64,000 nt of DNA from Vulcaniibacterium tengchongense (GTDB lineage: Bacteria > Pseudomonadota > Gammaproteobacteria > Xanthomonadales > Xanthomonadaceae): NCBI RefSeq assembly GCF_003814555.1, contig NZ_RKQN01000001.1, forward strand, positions 1,218,566 through 1,282,565. The letters are read 5' to 3'. Positions 63,299 through 64,000 of the stretch are shown here, piece after piece. The notes under the pieces are model-generated. The model was not told the origin of the DNA. It saw only the letters and a program-made list of their open reading frames with translations, and made no database searches. The position numbers were made by a program, and so were the translations under genes. How positions within the stretch are numbered: position 1 is the stretch's first letter; every line of letters starts with the position of its first letter.

Positions 63299-64000
63299 CT
63301 AGCGAAATCTTCGCACCTTTGAACGCTTCTTAGCACGAGGTTTTACAGCCAAACCAAAAGAGGCGTTTCGCTCGTTCTGCTTGCGGATAACGTGATCACG
63401 GAATGCAGGATTCAGCTCCCAAACAATTCCCTGCATTTCGCCCCAGCGCTCACCTGAAGCTAGTGTCGCGTTCTCATGCGGCTTGAGGAAGCGGTACCCC
63501 GCTGGCATACGGCTGTCTGAAACGCGGGCATTCAGCACATCAAAATCGAATAGAACCTCCAAGAGGGCCAGAGCCCCTTCGTTCGAAGCGGCCCCATATC
63601 GACGGCCACGAATGGTGTAACCGGCACCAAGCTGCGCCTTTAGAAACGAAATGATGCCGTCGTGACTTATGGCAAATGACCCCAACGCTTCATCGAAGCG
63701 AATCAAAGAAAAATCATCTATGAGCTTGTCGATTCCCGGGCACTCTCGCTCGGCTTCGGACCGCAGGTACTCCACTCGTTTTGACGAAAAGCGTGAAATT
63801 TCAGAGTTTAGATCATCCTGGGTGATGACTCGAAGAGTCGTTTCGCTCTTCGAAATCCGCTCTAAAGCCGTCCTCGCAAGGCCATTTATCAATTGAACCG
63901 AGTCGCGTGGCCGCCCGCGACTTCTGCTAACAATTAAGTCGAACCATGAACTAAAGGACTTTGATCCAGGCATGTTTGCGCCGATTCCATCGAAGAATAG
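63299..64000 (-). CDS. C-terminal part of a probable P-loop ATPase (Sll1717/FunZ-like), cut by the window edge
   Basis: The frame stays open to the window end, reading LFFDGIGANMPGSKSF before an internal Met at 63973, so this is the 3' part of a longer gene. The visible part has SRGRPRDSVQLINGLARTAL, a pattern of the lid/sensor region of P-loop ATPases of the Sll1717 family. Later come ITQDDLNSEISRFSSKRVEYL, a winged-helix-like stretch, and VWELNPAFRDHV with a basic tail (KPRAKKRSKVRRFR). GC is low for this window. The family call is tentative; the nucleotide-binding motifs would lie outside the window. Confidence 0.5.
   Translation of the reverse strand, partial: LFFDGIGANMPGSKSFSSWFDLIVSRSRGRPRDSVQLINGLARTALERISKSETTLRVITQDDLNSEISRFSSKRVEYLRSEAERECPGIDKLIDDFSLIRFDEALGSFAISHDGIISFLKAQLGAGYTIRGRRYGAASNEGALALLEVLFDFDVLNARVSDSRMPAGYRFLKPHENATLASGERWGEMQGIVWELNPAFRDHVIRKQNERNASFGLAVKPRAKKRSKVRRFR

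Overview
The window is chromosomal DNA of very high GC. Codons end almost always in G or C. The gene content points to the Xanthomonadaceae, most likely Lysobacter or a close relative. The best single clue is a secreted alpha-lytic-type (S1E) serine protease with its pro-region (55601-56821). Supporting clues are many exported hydrolases, a SoxR regulator, a membrane PQQ glucose dehydrogenase and REP-associated (RAYT) transposases. The genus is inferred from gene content only. I saw no rRNA, tRNA, CRISPR array or replication origin.

Layout. 1-6.2 kb: the start of a lipoprotein gene, TrhO, a DUF998 membrane protein, a large autotransporter with its promoter, and a GT4 glycosyltransferase. 6.4-9.8 kb: SoxR, a textbook SoxR promoter, then a quinone oxidoreductase and an aldo/keto reductase that each follow a copy of the same regulatory leader. 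9.8-15.1 kb: a frameshifted YbhB gene, an HD hydrolase, an arylamine N-acetyltransferase, a DUF4136 lipoprotein, an FMN reductase and a di-haem cytochrome c. 15.5-31.2 kb: a cation efflux protein, a methyltransferase, an S41 peptidase, glucose dehydrogenase, an Asp/Glu racemase, a small MscS channel, several small stress-type proteins, an AraC-GyrI regulator, a class C serine hydrolase, an M13 peptidase and an esterase.

31.4-45.1 kb: a frameshifted dienelactone hydrolase, a secreted beta-propeller, an extensin-like protein, a zinc alcohol dehydrogenase operon, an amidohydrolase remnant, a double PhnB protein, an M14 carboxypeptidase, pncB, and a group formed by an HD protein, two NTF2-like proteins and a GlxA regulator. 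45.5-57 kb: a secreted propeller beside an SdrD-like protein, a MarR-GNAT fusion, a coupled DUF1801-AraC-VOC-DUF1801 operon, a potassium channel, a Tat-exported Gfo/Idh oxidoreductase and the S1E protease.

57.2-64 kb differs from the rest. It holds a PLAT protein, a 393-residue protein of unknown function, an array of self-complementary 21-bp units, a lower-GC orphan gene, a nucleotidyltransferase, a RAYT remnant, a membrane NERD protein, an intact RAYT unit, a palindromic intergenic repeat and the end of a probable P-loop ATPase running off the window. This looks like the edge of an accessory, possibly defence-related, island.

Four loci (YbhB twice, dienelactone hydrolase, amidohydrolase remnant) each lack a single G or C in a short G/C run. 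Either they are recent pseudogenes or the assembly under-calls such runs; sequence alone cannot decide.
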